Positions 1-8,642 of a DNA stretch of 64,000 bases are shown in pieces (position 1 is the stretch's first letter; each line of letters opens with the position of its first letter). Below the pieces are notes generated by a model. It had not been told where the DNA came from. It did not search any database and worked only from the letters and a program-made list of their open reading frames with translations. Both the position numbers and the translations under genes were made by a program. The stretch is taken from positions 62,001 to 126,000 of the forward strand of contig NZ_JALAMS010000015.1 in the NCBI RefSeq assembly GCF_026790145.1, in the 5' to 3' direction. The stretch is from Bacillus_I endophytica_A. Its GTDB lineage: Bacteria; Bacillota; Bacilli; Bacillales; Bacillaceae_H.

Positions 1-98
1 GAGCCGAACATTACGGCTCTGTGCGAGATTGATTTATCGCCAGGAATGGCAATTTCCCCTTTTAAACTTACTTTCTGACTTTCCAACACTTTCGTCAT
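1..98 (-). CDS. aroA: 3-phosphoshikimate 1-carboxyvinyltransferase (EPSP synthase), N-terminal fragment
   Basis: Only the first 32 codons are inside the window; the gene continues past base 1. The fragment contains GDKSISHRA, the phosphoenolpyruvate/shikimate-3-phosphate binding signature of EPSP synthases. The enzyme joins PEP to shikimate-3-phosphate, the step before chorismate synthase. The ATG at 98-96 follows an AAGGAG ribosome binding site, and the gene lies about 30 nt behind tyrA as the last gene of the aromatic supraoperon. In B. subtilis nomenclature this gene is aroE. The family call is safe although most of the gene is missing. Confidence 0.9.
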   Translation of the reverse strand, partial: MTKVLESQKVSLKGEIAIPGDKSISHRAVMFG

Positions 99-127
99 TT
101 TTTATTCACCTGCTCCTTTTTTCTATT

Positions 128-1231
128 TTAAGATGGAATAAATGTTCCATATCCATGACTCTCTAAACATATTCTAGCCTTTTCACGATCTTCTTCTTTT
201 TGAAGACTAAGGCGAAGAACTCCATAAATATCTTCACGTGTTTCTAAAATGCGTAGATTTGTAATACTGATTCTTTCTTCCGCTAAGTAGCCTGTTACTT
301 CTGAAATAATCCCTGGATAGTCCGGCACGTCCACATACAAATCATAAAAGGAAGGAATTGCTCCTTTTTCTTTTACAGGAAGGCCATCTCGGAAATTTTT
401 AGCTTCTTCGAAATAATTAAAAATCCCTTCTGCATCAAGCGAACGTACCATTTCTTTAATTTCTTCCATCTCTAATGCCCACTCATCAAAAAGTTCAAGC
501 ATTGATTGTTGATTATGAATTAAAATATCTCGCCACATAACAGGACTGCTTGAAGCGATACGCGTAATATCTCGGAAGCCTCCTGCCGCAAGCTTTGAGG
601 TTAACTCATTTTGCTTTTTATATTTTTTAGCTTGATGAACAAGACTTGCCGCAATAATATGAGGGAAATGACTAATAACTCCTGCTACTCTATCATGCTC
701 AGAAGGCGTCATTTCGATAAGCTGTGCCTTTGTTCCTTGAAGAAGATGTTTAAGTTCGCTAACCTTCTCCTCTGGCGTATTTTCAGAAGGAGTTAAAATA
801 TAATAAGCATTTTCAAACAAATGAACCTTTGCAGCAGCTACGCCACTTTTGTGAGATCCAGCCATTGGATGCCCTCCAATAAAGTGAACGTCTTGATGTG
901 CAAAAATGTTCGCTTTCTCAACGATTTTTGTTTTTGTGCTTCCAACATCTGTAATAATAACGCCTTTTTTCAGTTTTAAAGAAGCAAGTTTCTCACATAA
1001 GGCAACAGCATGTGTAACAGGAACCGCAATAATAATAATGTCTGCTTTTTCACATGCACACTCGATAGAAGAAGCTTCCTCATCAATAACACCTAGTGAT
1101 TTGGCAAGGTGAAGCTGATCTTTGTTTATATCATATCCAATCATATGTACGTTTTCTTGCGTTTCCCTTATGTTTAAAGAAAGTGAACCACCTATCAACC
1201 CTAGTCCAATGACAGCAATATTTCTTGTCAC
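128..1231 (-). CDS. tyrA: Prephenate dehydrogenase with ACT domain
   Basis: Converts prephenate to 4-hydroxyphenylpyruvate with NAD+, the committed step of tyrosine synthesis. The N-terminal Rossmann motif GLGLIGGS (about residues 9-16) and the HPMAGSHKSG motif are typical of TyrA; the last 70 residues, starting near YDLYVDVPDYPG, form an ACT domain that usually senses amino acids. I chose the GTG at 1231 (367 aa) because GAGGTGG stands 5 nt before it; an in-frame GTG at 1240 has no ribosome binding site. It lies between hisC and aroA, as in B. subtilis. An inverted repeat separates it from hisC. Confidence 0.96.
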   Translation of the reverse strand: MTRNIAVIGLGLIGGSLSLNIRETQENVHMIGYDINKDQLHLAKSLGVIDEEASSIECACEKADIIIIAVPVTHAVALCEKLASLKLKKGVIITDVGSTKTKIVEKANIFAHQDVHFIGGHPMAGSHKSGVAAAKVHLFENAYYILTPSENTPEEKVSELKHLLQGTKAQLIEMTPSEHDRVAGVISHFPHIIAASLVHQAKKYKKQNELTSKLAAGGFRDITRIASSSPVMWRDILIHNQQSMLELFDEWALEMEEIKEMVRSLDAEGIFNYFEEAKNFRDGLPVKEKGAIPSFYDLYVDVPDYPGIISEVTGYLAEERISITNLRILETREDIYGVLRLSLQKEEDREKARICLESHGYGTFIPS

Positions 1232-1275
1232 GTTTTCCACCTCATTAATACTAAAACTTTGTCCCTATATTTTAA

Positions 1276-1315
1276 GCCAAGATGAAGCCCACGTCTATGT
1301 GTGCCTCATCTTGGC
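1276..1315 (-). terminator. Imperfect inverted repeat between hisC and tyrA
   Basis: Two arms beginning GCCAAGATGA and ending TCATCTTGGC enclose a loop and extend further with mismatches. On the minus strand the following bases are TTAAAATA, so the U tract is weak. It could be a partial terminator or an RNA-stabilising hairpin that lowers expression of tyrA and aroA relative to trp-hisC. Confidence 0.4.
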
Positions 1316-1337
1316 CTTTCATTTTCATCTCTATACG

Positions 1338-2441
1338 TTAGCTCTGCACTGCATATTCTTGTAAGAAAGTATGAAGATGTTCCAAGATTTCCTTATTCTC
1401 CTCTTCTGATCCAACTGTGATACGAATAGAAGTTGGGAAACCAAGCGCATTTCCTGATCGAATGATAATACCTTTTTGAAGAAGATAGTTAAAAATAGCA
1501 TCTCCTTCATACTGTTTAAAATCAATCAAAATAAAGTTGGTTTCTGAAGGATAATAAGAAAGCTTGTGCTCTTCACAGAAATCATAATATTGCTGAAGAC
1601 CTTTTGTATTTTTCTCTCGGCATTCTTCGATAAATGCTTGATCTTCAATTGAAGCGCAAGCAGCCGCTTGTGCTAAACGACTTGTGTTAAAAGGCTCGCG
1701 CGCAGGCTCGATCTTTTGTAAAAGCTCCGTATTCGCTACTCCGTACCCGACGCGAAGGGCCGCAAGTCCATAAGCTTTTGAAAACGTACGAAGGATAATT
1801 AAATTTTTATACTGACTTAAAAGTGGAATAGTTTCCGGATAGTCCAATGCTGTTGCATATTCATAATATGCTTCATCAATGGCTACAAGCGTTGTCTCTG
1901 GGATGCGCTGTAAAAAAGCGTGCAGACGATCTTTATTAACATACGTTCCAGTCGGATTATTTGGACTGCAAATCCACACAATTCGTGTTTTATCATCAAT
2001 AGATTCAAGCATTTTATCTAAATCGTGCTGACCGTCAATAAGGGGGACTTCTCGAATTTCGGCTCCCTCAATTACGGCATTATGCTTGTATTGAGAAAAG
2101 GTAGGCGTCGCCATCACTGTATTTGTATCTTTTGTTAAAAGTGAACGACAAAGAATTTGAATTACTTCATCTGACCCATTTCCAAACAAAAGCTCTGTTT
2201 CTTTAACATTCAAGAAGTTTGCTACTGCTGTACGAAGCTCGCTCGCATAGCCATCTGGATAAAGCGTTAACTTTGAAGCTTCCTGTTTAATAGCTTCAAC
2301 AGCTTTCGGTGAAGAACCATACGGGTTCTCATTTGATGCTAGTTTAATAACTTTCTCTAATCCAAATTCTTTTTTCACTTCCTCAATCGGTTTTCCCGGC
2401 TTATAAGGAGTTAGTGAAAGAAGCTGTTTTTTGACTTCCAC
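1338..2441 (-). CDS. hisC: Histidinol-phosphate aminotransferase
   Basis: A fold-type I PLP aminotransferase of 367 aa. Seen: SPNNPTG (substrate and cofactor binding) and TFSKAYGLA with the PLP lysine near residue 220, followed by RVGYG. In Bacillus this enzyme serves histidine synthesis and also transaminates phenylpyruvate and 4-hydroxyphenylpyruvate, which explains its place between trpA and tyrA. It starts with GTG at 2441, preceded by GAGGTG at 8 nt, and lies 5 nt after the trpA stop, so translation is probably coupled. Confidence 0.95.
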   Translation of the reverse strand: MEVKKQLLSLTPYKPGKPIEEVKKEFGLEKVIKLASNENPYGSSPKAVEAIKQEASKLTLYPDGYASELRTAVANFLNVKETELLFGNGSDEVIQILCRSLLTKDTNTVMATPTFSQYKHNAVIEGAEIREVPLIDGQHDLDKMLESIDDKTRIVWICSPNNPTGTYVNKDRLHAFLQRIPETTLVAIDEAYYEYATALDYPETIPLLSQYKNLIILRTFSKAYGLAALRVGYGVANTELLQKIEPAREPFNTSRLAQAAACASIEDQAFIEECREKNTKGLQQYYDFCEEHKLSYYPSETNFILIDFKQYEGDAIFNYLLQKGIIIRSGNALGFPTSIRITVGSEEENKEILEHLHTFLQEYAVQS

Positions 2442-2446
2442 GCTTT

Positions 2447-3265
2447 TTACACCTCACAAAGTGATATAGGAGAAATAATCTCTTCAATATAATTCTCAAT
2501 AGTTGTTAAGGCTTCTCTCTTCTCCTCTTTGCTCCCTTTTAAAGCATCTTCTAGTTCTCCTACTTTGTGAACAAGTGCACTTCCAATAACAATTCCATCG
2601 CTATGATCAATAAGCAATTGCACTTGGTCTGCTTTAGAAATGCCAAACCCAACTGCTACAGGGACCTTTGCGTATCGTTTCACTTCATCTAAGAATTCAT
2701 GCACATTTTCAGGAAGCTTATCTCGCACACCTGTTACACCAAGAGAAGATACGCAGTACAAAAATCCATCAGCAGATGCAGCGATTTTTTGAATGCGATC
2801 TTTGGATGTTGGAGCAACCATAGAAATAAGAGCTACCTCATTCTCTTTTGATAGGGAACGAAGCTCTTCACTTTCTTCATATGGAAGATCTGGGAGAAGA
2901 AAACCATCAACTTGATTTTGTCGCATTAAAGCGAAAAAGTTTTTGTACCCCAATTGTAACACAGGATTAAAATAGGTAAAGAGGATAATCGGAATTTCAA
3001 CGCCTCTTTCTCTCATTTTTGATACAAGTTTGATTGCTTTTGTAATAGTCATTCCTGATTTTAACGCTCTGCTTGAAGCGGCCTGAATCACAGGTCCATC
3101 TGCAAGAGGATCTGAGTATGGAACGCCAAGTTCGAGTACTGAAGCTCCTACTTTTTGAAGACTGTATGCTAACTCAACTGTCGCTTCTTCTGTAGGATCT
3201 CCTGCTGTAATAAAGGGAATAAATAATTTTTTATGCTTTGGTAGTCTCTCTTTGAACGTGATCAT
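2447..3265 (-). CDS. trpA: Tryptophan synthase alpha subunit
   Basis: Cleaves indole-3-glycerol phosphate to indole and glyceraldehyde-3-phosphate and passes indole to TrpB through a tunnel in the alpha2-beta2 complex. The TIM-barrel landmarks FIPFITAGDP and LELGVPYSDPLADGP are present; Glu45 and Asp56 correspond to the catalytic acids of the family. At 272 aa it is full length. The ATG at 3265 has an excellent AGGAGG site that lies inside the end of trpB, and the two genes overlap by 35 nt. Confidence 0.96.
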   Translation of the reverse strand: MITFKERLPKHKKLFIPFITAGDPTEEATVELAYSLQKVGASVLELGVPYSDPLADGPVIQAASSRALKSGMTITKAIKLVSKMRERGVEIPIILFTYFNPVLQLGYKNFFALMRQNQVDGFLLPDLPYEESEELRSLSKENEVALISMVAPTSKDRIQKIAASADGFLYCVSSLGVTGVRDKLPENVHEFLDEVKRYAKVPVAVGFGISKADQVQLLIDHSDGIVIGSALVHKVGELEDALKGSKEEKREALTTIENYIEEIISPISLCEV

Positions 3266-4463
3266 TGTCCATTTCCTCCTCTAATAAACGAATTAGTGAA
3301 TTTACATCTTTGTCACCACGGCCTGATAAACATACAAGAATTGTTTCATCCTTTGATTTTAAAGGAGCAAGCCTGAAAGCTTCAGCAAGCGCATGTGATG
3401 ATTCAATAGCAGGCATAATGCCTTCTGTTTTAGTTAAAAGTGTAAATGCATCAAGTGCTTCACGATCTGTTGCACTTTTATATTCGACTCTGTTGATGCT
3501 TGAAAGCAGTGCGTGTTCTGGTCCAACACCAGGATAGTCGAGCCCAGCTGAAATGGAATATGGTTCTGTAATCTGACCGTGCTCGTCCTGCAGTAAGTTT
3601 GTGAGTGTACCGTGTAAAACTCCTTTGCTTCCACGAGCCATCTTAGCTGAGTGAAGGCCTGAATCAAGCCCTTTTCCACCTGCTTCAACTCCAATTAATT
3701 TAACGTCTTCATCACCGATAAAGTCGTAGAACATTCCAATTGCATTGCTTCCGCCTCCAACACACGCAATCACAGTATGAGGCAAACGCCCTTCTTTTTC
3801 CATAAATTGCTTTTTCGCTTCAATACCGATAATCTTCTGAAAGTCACGAACCATTTTTGGATAAGGATGTGGTCCTGTTGCAGAGCCAAGTAAATAAAAG
3901 TGGTCTTCACAATGTGAAACCCAGAAACGGATGGCTTCACTTGTCGCATCTTTCAGCGTCTTTGTTCCTGAAGAAACGGGAATAACTTCTGCGCCAAGAA
4001 GCTTCATTCTGAATACGTTCAGCTTTTGACGTTCAATGTCTTCCTCACCCATGAACACTTTACATTCCATGCCAAACTTAGCTGCAACTGTTGCTGTAGC
4101 AACGCCATGCTGTCCTGCACCTGTCTCTGCAATAAGCTTTGTTTTCCCCATATACTTTGCAAGCAGTGCTTGACCAAGCGCATTATTGATTTTATGTGCT
4201 CCTGTATGATTCAAATCCTCACGCTTTAAATAGATTTTAGCTCCACCAAGCTTTTTAGTCACTTGATCTGCATACGTAAGAGCCGTTGGGCGACCTGAAT
4301 ATTCTTTTAACAAATTCGCATATTCTTCTTTGAAATTTTCATCTTCCATTGCTTTATCTAATGCTTCTTCAAGTTGTTCAAGAGGGTACATTAATGTTTC
4401 AGGTACATATTTCCCTCCATATTCTCCAAATCGGCCAAAACTGTCTGGATAGCTATATTTCAT
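3231..4463 (-). CDS. trpB: Tryptophan synthase beta subunit
   Basis: Condenses indole and L-serine to tryptophan using PLP. The motif HTGAHKINN places the Schiff-base lysine at Lys91, and GGGSNAIG is the phosphate-binding loop. The N-terminus FGRFGEYGGKYVPETLM is canonical. At 410 aa it ends with a charged tail (EEEMDNDHVQRETTKA) that overlaps the first codons of trpA. The start overlaps the end of trpF by 11 nt, so trpF, trpB and trpA form a tightly coupled block. Confidence 0.96.
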   Translation of the reverse strand: MKYSYPDSFGRFGEYGGKYVPETLMYPLEQLEEALDKAMEDENFKEEYANLLKEYSGRPTALTYADQVTKKLGGAKIYLKREDLNHTGAHKINNALGQALLAKYMGKTKLIAETGAGQHGVATATVAAKFGMECKVFMGEEDIERQKLNVFRMKLLGAEVIPVSSGTKTLKDATSEAIRFWVSHCEDHFYLLGSATGPHPYPKMVRDFQKIIGIEAKKQFMEKEGRLPHTVIACVGGGSNAIGMFYDFIGDEDVKLIGVEAGGKGLDSGLHSAKMARGSKGVLHGTLTNLLQDEHGQITEPYSISAGLDYPGVGPEHALLSSINRVEYKSATDREALDAFTLLTKTEGIMPAIESSHALAEAFRLAPLKSKDETILVCLSGRGDKDVNSLIRLLEEEMDNDHVQRETTKA

Positions 4464-5079
4464 TGTGCATCTTCCTTTCTAATTCACTGATCAATGTTTT
4501 CATTTTTTTTCCGTTCTCTTCAATCCCACTTGAAATATCAACAGCTTGTGGGCTATATGTTAAAAGATCTTCAATATTTCCCGGGCGGATTCCTCCCGCG
4601 ATAAAGCACAGTTTTTGCAAACCCTCTGCTTTATTTGTATATTTCGGAACAACGCTCCAGTCAAATGTCGTTCCCGTTCCGCCAAACGAACCTTTTACTT
4701 TTGTATCAATTACAAATCCGTCTACAGCCTCGCTATACAATATCATGTTCTCTTCGGTGTCTCTATCATGAGGTAAAGCTTTCCATACTTCTTTCCCTGT
4801 TGCCTCTTTTATGCGAAAAAGGTCTTCCTTCGTTTCTTCTCCATGACATTGCACAACATCAAGTTTTGCTTTTTTCACTACTTTTTCGATTATGCTTAAC
4901 TGTTCATTTACGAAAACACCTACTCTTTTTTTAGAAGAAACAGCCCATTTTCCAACATCTTCTGGTGAGACATAACGTTTACTCTTAGAAGTAAAAATAA
5001 ACCCAACGTAATCACACATGCTTTCTGTTACAAGTTTCCATTCTCTATCATTCTTAACTCCACAATACTTAACTTTCAT
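4453..5079 (-). CDS. trpF: Phosphoribosylanthranilate isomerase
   Basis: Third step of the tryptophan branch: Amadori rearrangement of phosphoribosylanthranilate to CdRP. The start MKVKYCGVKN carries the conserved cysteine after the first beta strand; GSFGGTGTTFDW and AGGIRPGNI form the phosphate-binding region of the TIM barrel. I chose the ATG at 5079 (208 aa), preceded by GGTGA at 8 nt; an in-frame ATG at 5103 lacks a ribosome binding site and would add eight non-conserved residues. It overlaps trpC by 11 nt. Confidence 0.92.
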   Translation of the reverse strand: MKVKYCGVKNDREWKLVTESMCDYVGFIFTSKSKRYVSPEDVGKWAVSSKKRVGVFVNEQLSIIEKVVKKAKLDVVQCHGEETKEDLFRIKEATGKEVWKALPHDRDTEENMILYSEAVDGFVIDTKVKGSFGGTGTTFDWSVVPKYTNKAEGLQKLCFIAGGIRPGNIEDLLTYSPQAVDISSGIEENGKKMKTLISELERKMHNEI

Positions 5080-5836
5080 AGACTTCTTCACCAAATAAAT
5101 CATAAATAGCTGTAGTTTGATCTTCCTGACGCATTAATGATTCACCTACAAGAATGGCATTTGCACCCGCTTTTTTTACGGTTTGCACATCTTCATAAGT
5201 AAAAATTCCACTTTCACTTACCATGAGGCTTTCTTTAGGAACAAATTGACTGATTTCCTCTGTTTGCTGAAGCGTTGTTTGAAAGGTGTGCAAATTACGG
5301 TTGTTAATTCCTATAATTTCTGGTGTAAAAATAGTTAAAATGCCTTGAAGTACTTCTCTGCTATGTACTTCGACTAAGCAATCTAAATAAAGTTCTTTTG
5401 CCTGTAAGTACAATTCATGCAGTTTTTCTGGCCTCATCGCCTCACCAATGAGTAAAATAGCGTCTGCTCCAATACGAGCACTTTGCTCTACTTGAAGAGA
5501 ATCAATAATAAAGTCTTTTCGAAGAACAGGAATGGAGACTTCCTTCTTAATGTTTGTAAGATACGTATGATGACCTTTAAAATACGTTTCATCTGTTAAG
5601 ACAGATAAGGCATTTGCTCCTCCTTTCACATATTGCTTTGCGATCTGGACAGGATTGAAATTTTCTTTAATCAATCCTTTTGAAGGAGAAGCTTTTTTCA
5701 CTTCAGCGATCAATGAGACAGGACGTGCTTTATTTTGTAATGCTTGATAAAATGAAATCTTTTGAACATCCTCTTGCTGTCCTAACTGTATTTCTTTTAG
5801 TTCTTCTCGTTTTGTTTGTAAAATTTTCTCAAGCAT
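5069..5836 (-). CDS. trpC: Indole-3-glycerol phosphate synthase
   Basis: Closes the indole ring of CdRP with loss of CO2 and water. Conserved signature VSLIAEVKKASPSKG (near residues 40-54) contains catalytic Glu and Lys residues; IIGINNRNLHTF and VSESGI are further active-site strands of the barrel. The 255-aa length is normal for a monofunctional Bacillus TrpC. The ATG overlaps the end of trpD by 8 nt. Confidence 0.96.
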   Translation of the reverse strand: MLEKILQTKREELKEIQLGQQEDVQKISFYQALQNKARPVSLIAEVKKASPSKGLIKENFNPVQIAKQYVKGGANALSVLTDETYFKGHHTYLTNIKKEVSIPVLRKDFIIDSLQVEQSARIGADAILLIGEAMRPEKLHELYLQAKELYLDCLVEVHSREVLQGILTIFTPEIIGINNRNLHTFQTTLQQTEEISQFVPKESLMVSESGIFTYEDVQTVKKAGANAILVGESLMRQEDQTTAIYDLFGEEVYES

Positions 5837-6848
5837 GAAGATTCACCTCTTTTGTCATATGTCTAAAATGTTGTTGAACGGTTTTACTTTTAATCGCTTC
5901 CTCTGTAATACGTACTCCCTCTTCGATAGACAATGCTTTGCCACTTACATAGAGAGCTGCTGCTGTATTTAAAACAACAGCATTTACGGCCGTTGTCGGC
6001 GCTTTGTTGGCAAAAATATCTTGAATTAATCGAGCGCTCTCTTCCGCTGTTTCTACAACAATTTCCTCCTGAGTTCCACGTTGTAAGCCAAAATCTTCAG
6101 GTGCAATTGTATAAGTTGAAATTTGACCTTCTTTCAGCTCGACAATGTCCGTTTTCGCACATGCGCTTATTTCATCAAGGCCATCCCTTCCTGTTACAAA
6201 TAGAACATGATGGGGATTAAGCTTTTGAAGCGCTTTAGCAAGTTTTTGGGAAAGTTCAAAAGAATACACCCCTATGACTTGCTTTAAACAATTAGCAGGG
6301 TTTGCCATTGGTCCTAAAGCATTAAATACAGTCCGAAACCCAAGCTCTTTACGAGTTGAAGCAACATTTTTCATTGCCGGATGATAAAAAGGAGCGAACA
6401 AAAAAGCCATGTTATAGTGTTCTAATTTTTCTTTTGCTTCTTCTTCTGTTAACCCAATATCAATACCGAGATACTCAAGCACATCAGCACTCCCGCTTTT
6501 AGAGGAAACAGCTCTATTGCCATGCTTTGCTACTTTCACCCCCAGAGAGGAAGCTGCAATGGCGCTTGCTGTTGAAATATTAAAGGTAGAAGCTCCATCT
6601 CCTCCTGTTCCGCACGTATCAACAGCATCGTGAAAAGAAGTTGAAAAAGGACGCATGTTCTCACGAAGTGCACGAACAAAACCTGTTATTTCTTCAACCG
6701 TTTCGCCTCGATACGTTAAGATTGTTAAAAAGCTAGCAACTTGACTTTGTGATACATTTCCTTTCATAATGCCATCCATCACAAGCTGTGCTTCGCTTTC
6801 TGTTAAAAACCCACCGTTTAGACATTTCTTTAGGTATTCTTTAAACAT
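5829..6848 (-). CDS. trpD: Anthranilate phosphoribosyltransferase
   Basis: Transfers phosphoribose from PRPP to anthranilate. The glycine-rich PRPP loop DTCGTGGDGASTFN (about residues 77-90), followed by KHGNRAVSSKSGSADVLE, is diagnostic. The 339-aa protein has no glutamine amidotransferase domain, so the amidotransferase partner of TrpE must be encoded elsewhere, as with the shared PabA/TrpG of B. subtilis. The start overlaps the trpE stop by 8 nt. Confidence 0.96.
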   Translation of the reverse strand: MFKEYLKKCLNGGFLTESEAQLVMDGIMKGNVSQSQVASFLTILTYRGETVEEITGFVRALRENMRPFSTSFHDAVDTCGTGGDGASTFNISTASAIAASSLGVKVAKHGNRAVSSKSGSADVLEYLGIDIGLTEEEAKEKLEHYNMAFLFAPFYHPAMKNVASTRKELGFRTVFNALGPMANPANCLKQVIGVYSFELSQKLAKALQKLNPHHVLFVTGRDGLDEISACAKTDIVELKEGQISTYTIAPEDFGLQRGTQEEIVVETAEESARLIQDIFANKAPTTAVNAVVLNTAAALYVSGKALSIEEGVRITEEAIKSKTVQQHFRHMTKEVNLHA

Positions 6849-8361
6849 GCAACTTCGCTCCTTCTTTTCCGTAGATTTCTTCAGCTACGTTAATCGTATG
6901 AATAAGTGCGCTTGCTTTGTTTTTAGTTTCTTTATATTCAAGCTCAGGCACTGAGTCATACACAACGCCAGCTCCTGCTTGAACATATGCATTTTCATCT
7001 TTTAGTACAATCGTGCGAATCGCAATACATGAATCAATATTTCCATCAAAATCAATGTAAGCGACCGTTCCTGCGTACACATTTCGTGCAACAGGCTCCA
7101 TTTCATTGAGGATTTGCATAGCTCTAACCTTTGGAGCTCCTGATACTGTTCCAGCTGGAAAGGCAGCAAGAAGTGCTTGAATTGGGGAATATTTACGATC
7201 AAGCTCTCCTGTAACTTTTGAAATCATGTGCATAACGTGAGAGAATGTAACAACTTCCATTAATACTGGCGTTTGAACGCTTCCGTAGCGAGCAACGCGC
7301 CCAATGTCGTTTCGGGCTAAGTCAACGAGCATATAGTGTTCTGCACGCTCTTTCTCATCTTGAAGCATTTCGTTTTTCAACTTTTCTTCTTCTTCTTCTG
7401 TTCGTCCTCTTCTCCTTGTACCTGCTATTGGGTGAATTTCTAAGTGTCCGTTCACAACTTGAATAAGTCGTTCTGGAGAACTCCCGATAATTTCAGCATC
7501 TTCTAGCCTAATATAAAACAAGTATGGTGAAGGATTAACAAGACGCAGAATGCGATAGATTTCCAATCCTGATAGAGCCGTCTTCAATTTAAAGCGCTGT
7601 GATAAAACACCTTGAAAAATATCGCCGCTTCGAATATATTCTTTTAATTTTTCAACATCTTCTACAAACTTCTCTTTCGTATAGGAAGACTCGACAGAGC
7701 TAAAATCAACTTCTTTACGCTCAGCTGAAAAAATGATTGGCTCCGCTGCGCGACAGTCCTTTTTAAGCTTTTCAACATAGAAACGAATTTTTGCTTCCCC
7801 GTTCTCGTAGAGCTCTTTTAACTTTTCTTCATCTTGCTCTTCATGTGTTTGAAGATAGTGAATAAGCGTCATCTTCTTATTTTTGTGATCATAAGCAGCA
7901 ATTGTTTCACAAAAAGAAAAATGAACAGCAGGCATTCCTAAATCATTTTCTTTATGAACAGGAACCTTTTCAAAAAGAGATAGAGAGTCATAGCTTAAAA
8001 ATCCGACGGCTCCTCCTTTAAATGGAAGCGGCATATCTGGAATCTTCGCTTTCACATATTCTTTTGCTAATTCAAATGCTTCATTTAAACAAGTAGAACT
8101 GTTTACTTTTGTACCATCTGATTGTTCTAAAAAGAAAGTGCCGTTTTGTTCTTTTAAATATAAAAAAGGATTAAGACCAATAAATGAATAGTTCGCCCAT
8201 GGTGAGCTCTCATCGCTGCTCTCAAGCAAATAAATTGCTTCTTCTCCGAGACATTGAAAAAGATCAACTGGCATAACGTTATCCATTAAAAATGTTTTTG
8301 TAATTGGGATTGTTCGATAATTTAATGATGCTTGCAAAAAAGAAGTAAAATTAGTATTCAT
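6841..8361 (-). CDS. trpE: Anthranilate synthase component I
   Basis: Converts chorismate and ammonia from glutamine to anthranilate, opening the tryptophan branch. The N-terminal part holds the tryptophan feedback site motif YLLESSDESSPWANYS; the C-terminal chorismate-binding domain has IGSSPERL, IAGTRRRGRT and LVDLARNDIGRV. The correct start is the ATG at 8361 (506 aa), preceded by GGAGG at 9 nt. The reading frame stays open to 8463, but that extension runs through the attenuator hairpin and is not protein coding. A hairpin covers the ribosome binding site. Confidence 0.96.
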   Translation of the reverse strand: MNTNFTSFLQASLNYRTIPITKTFLMDNVMPVDLFQCLGEEAIYLLESSDESSPWANYSFIGLNPFLYLKEQNGTFFLEQSDGTKVNSSTCLNEAFELAKEYVKAKIPDMPLPFKGGAVGFLSYDSLSLFEKVPVHKENDLGMPAVHFSFCETIAAYDHKNKKMTLIHYLQTHEEQDEEKLKELYENGEAKIRFYVEKLKKDCRAAEPIIFSAERKEVDFSSVESSYTKEKFVEDVEKLKEYIRSGDIFQGVLSQRFKLKTALSGLEIYRILRLVNPSPYLFYIRLEDAEIIGSSPERLIQVVNGHLEIHPIAGTRRRGRTEEEEEKLKNEMLQDEKERAEHYMLVDLARNDIGRVARYGSVQTPVLMEVVTFSHVMHMISKVTGELDRKYSPIQALLAAFPAGTVSGAPKVRAMQILNEMEPVARNVYAGTVAYIDFDGNIDSCIAIRTIVLKDENAYVQAGAGVVYDSVPELEYKETKNKASALIHTINVAEEIYGKEGAKLHV

Positions 8362-8364
8362 ATG

Positions 8365-8396
8365 CTCATTCCTCCATATCGTAAGTGAAGAATGAG
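8365..8396 (-). promoter_or_regulatory. Hairpin sequestering the trpE ribosome binding site
   Basis: On the minus strand CTCATTCTTC (8396-8387) can pair with GAGGAATGAG (8374-8365) with nine Watson-Crick pairs and one G-U pair. The 3' arm contains most of the GGAGG site of trpE. In B. subtilis, TRAP-bound read-through transcripts block trpE translation by such a hairpin, though there the pairing partner lies further upstream. Seen by eye; folding energy was not computed. Confidence 0.65.
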
Positions 8397-8429
8397 AACA
8401 GTGAGGTGGGTGATGATAAGAGGGATAAT

Positions 8430-8460
8430 AAAAAAACCCAAAGTCAAATAAGACTTTAGG
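8430..8460 (-). terminator. trp operon attenuator (Rho-independent terminator)
   Basis: On the minus strand CCTAAAGTC (8460-8452), a 6-nt loop and GACTTTGGG (8445-8437) form a 9-bp stem with one U-G pair, followed by seven T residues. It stands between the triplet block and trpE. Its 5' arm overlaps the 3' arm of a competing antiterminator at 8457-8469, the classic arrangement of Bacillus trp attenuation. Confidence 0.92.
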
Positions 8461-8536
8461 CAAATAGACAATTTAATATACTACTACTCTTCTAACCTCT
8501 GCTCTGCTCTCTCTACACTCGTCTCATCTACCTAGT
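8457..8536 (-). promoter_or_regulatory. Predicted trp antiterminator
   Basis: ACTAGGTAGATGAGAC (8536-8521, minus strand) can pair with GTCTATTTGCCTA (8469-8457), allowing two G-U pairs and one bulged G. The 5' arm contains the first triplets of the TRAP block and the 3' arm includes the start of the terminator stem. TRAP binding would break this pairing and let the terminator form; without tryptophan the antiterminator would win. Confidence 0.7.
8481..8534 (-). promoter_or_regulatory. TRAP-binding site: eleven (G/T)AG triplets in the trp leader
   Basis: Reading the minus strand from 8534 down, I count TAG, TAG, GAG, GAG, TAG, GAG, GAG, GAG, TAG, GAG, TAG, mostly separated by 2 or 3 nt (one gap of 1). 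Eleven triplets match the eleven subunits of the TRAP ring, whose gene mtrB is in this window at 15,209-15,433. Further TAG/GAG triplets with irregular spacing lie upstream between 8551 and 8592 and may assist binding. Confidence 0.88.
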
Positions 8537-8602
8537 TTATATTCACTTATACTCAGCTCTACAATGTTTCCTTATACTCTCTAAAACTCTAACTTACAGA
8601 AC

Positions 8603-8631
8603 ATTCTAATACCTAGAATATTTGCTGTCAA
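8603..8631 (-). promoter_or_regulatory. Sigma-A promoter of the trp operon
   Basis: TTGACA (8631-8626) and TAGAAT (8608-8603) with a 17-bp spacer on the minus strand. Transcription would begin near 8595-8597, giving a leader of about 235 nt before trpE. The promoter sits directly after the aroB stop, in the place where aroH is found in B. subtilis. Confidence 0.85.
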
Positions 8632-8642
8632 CCATTAAAACT

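Noticed and set aside
4349..4771. 140-codon plus-strand frame opposite trpB/trpF
   Set aside because: Antisense shadow; low-complexity hydrophobic translation, no start signal.
8362..8463. N-terminal extension of trpE (34 more codons)
   Set aside because: It runs through the attenuator hairpin and leader, lacks a ribosome binding site, and the family start is at 8361 behind GGAGG.
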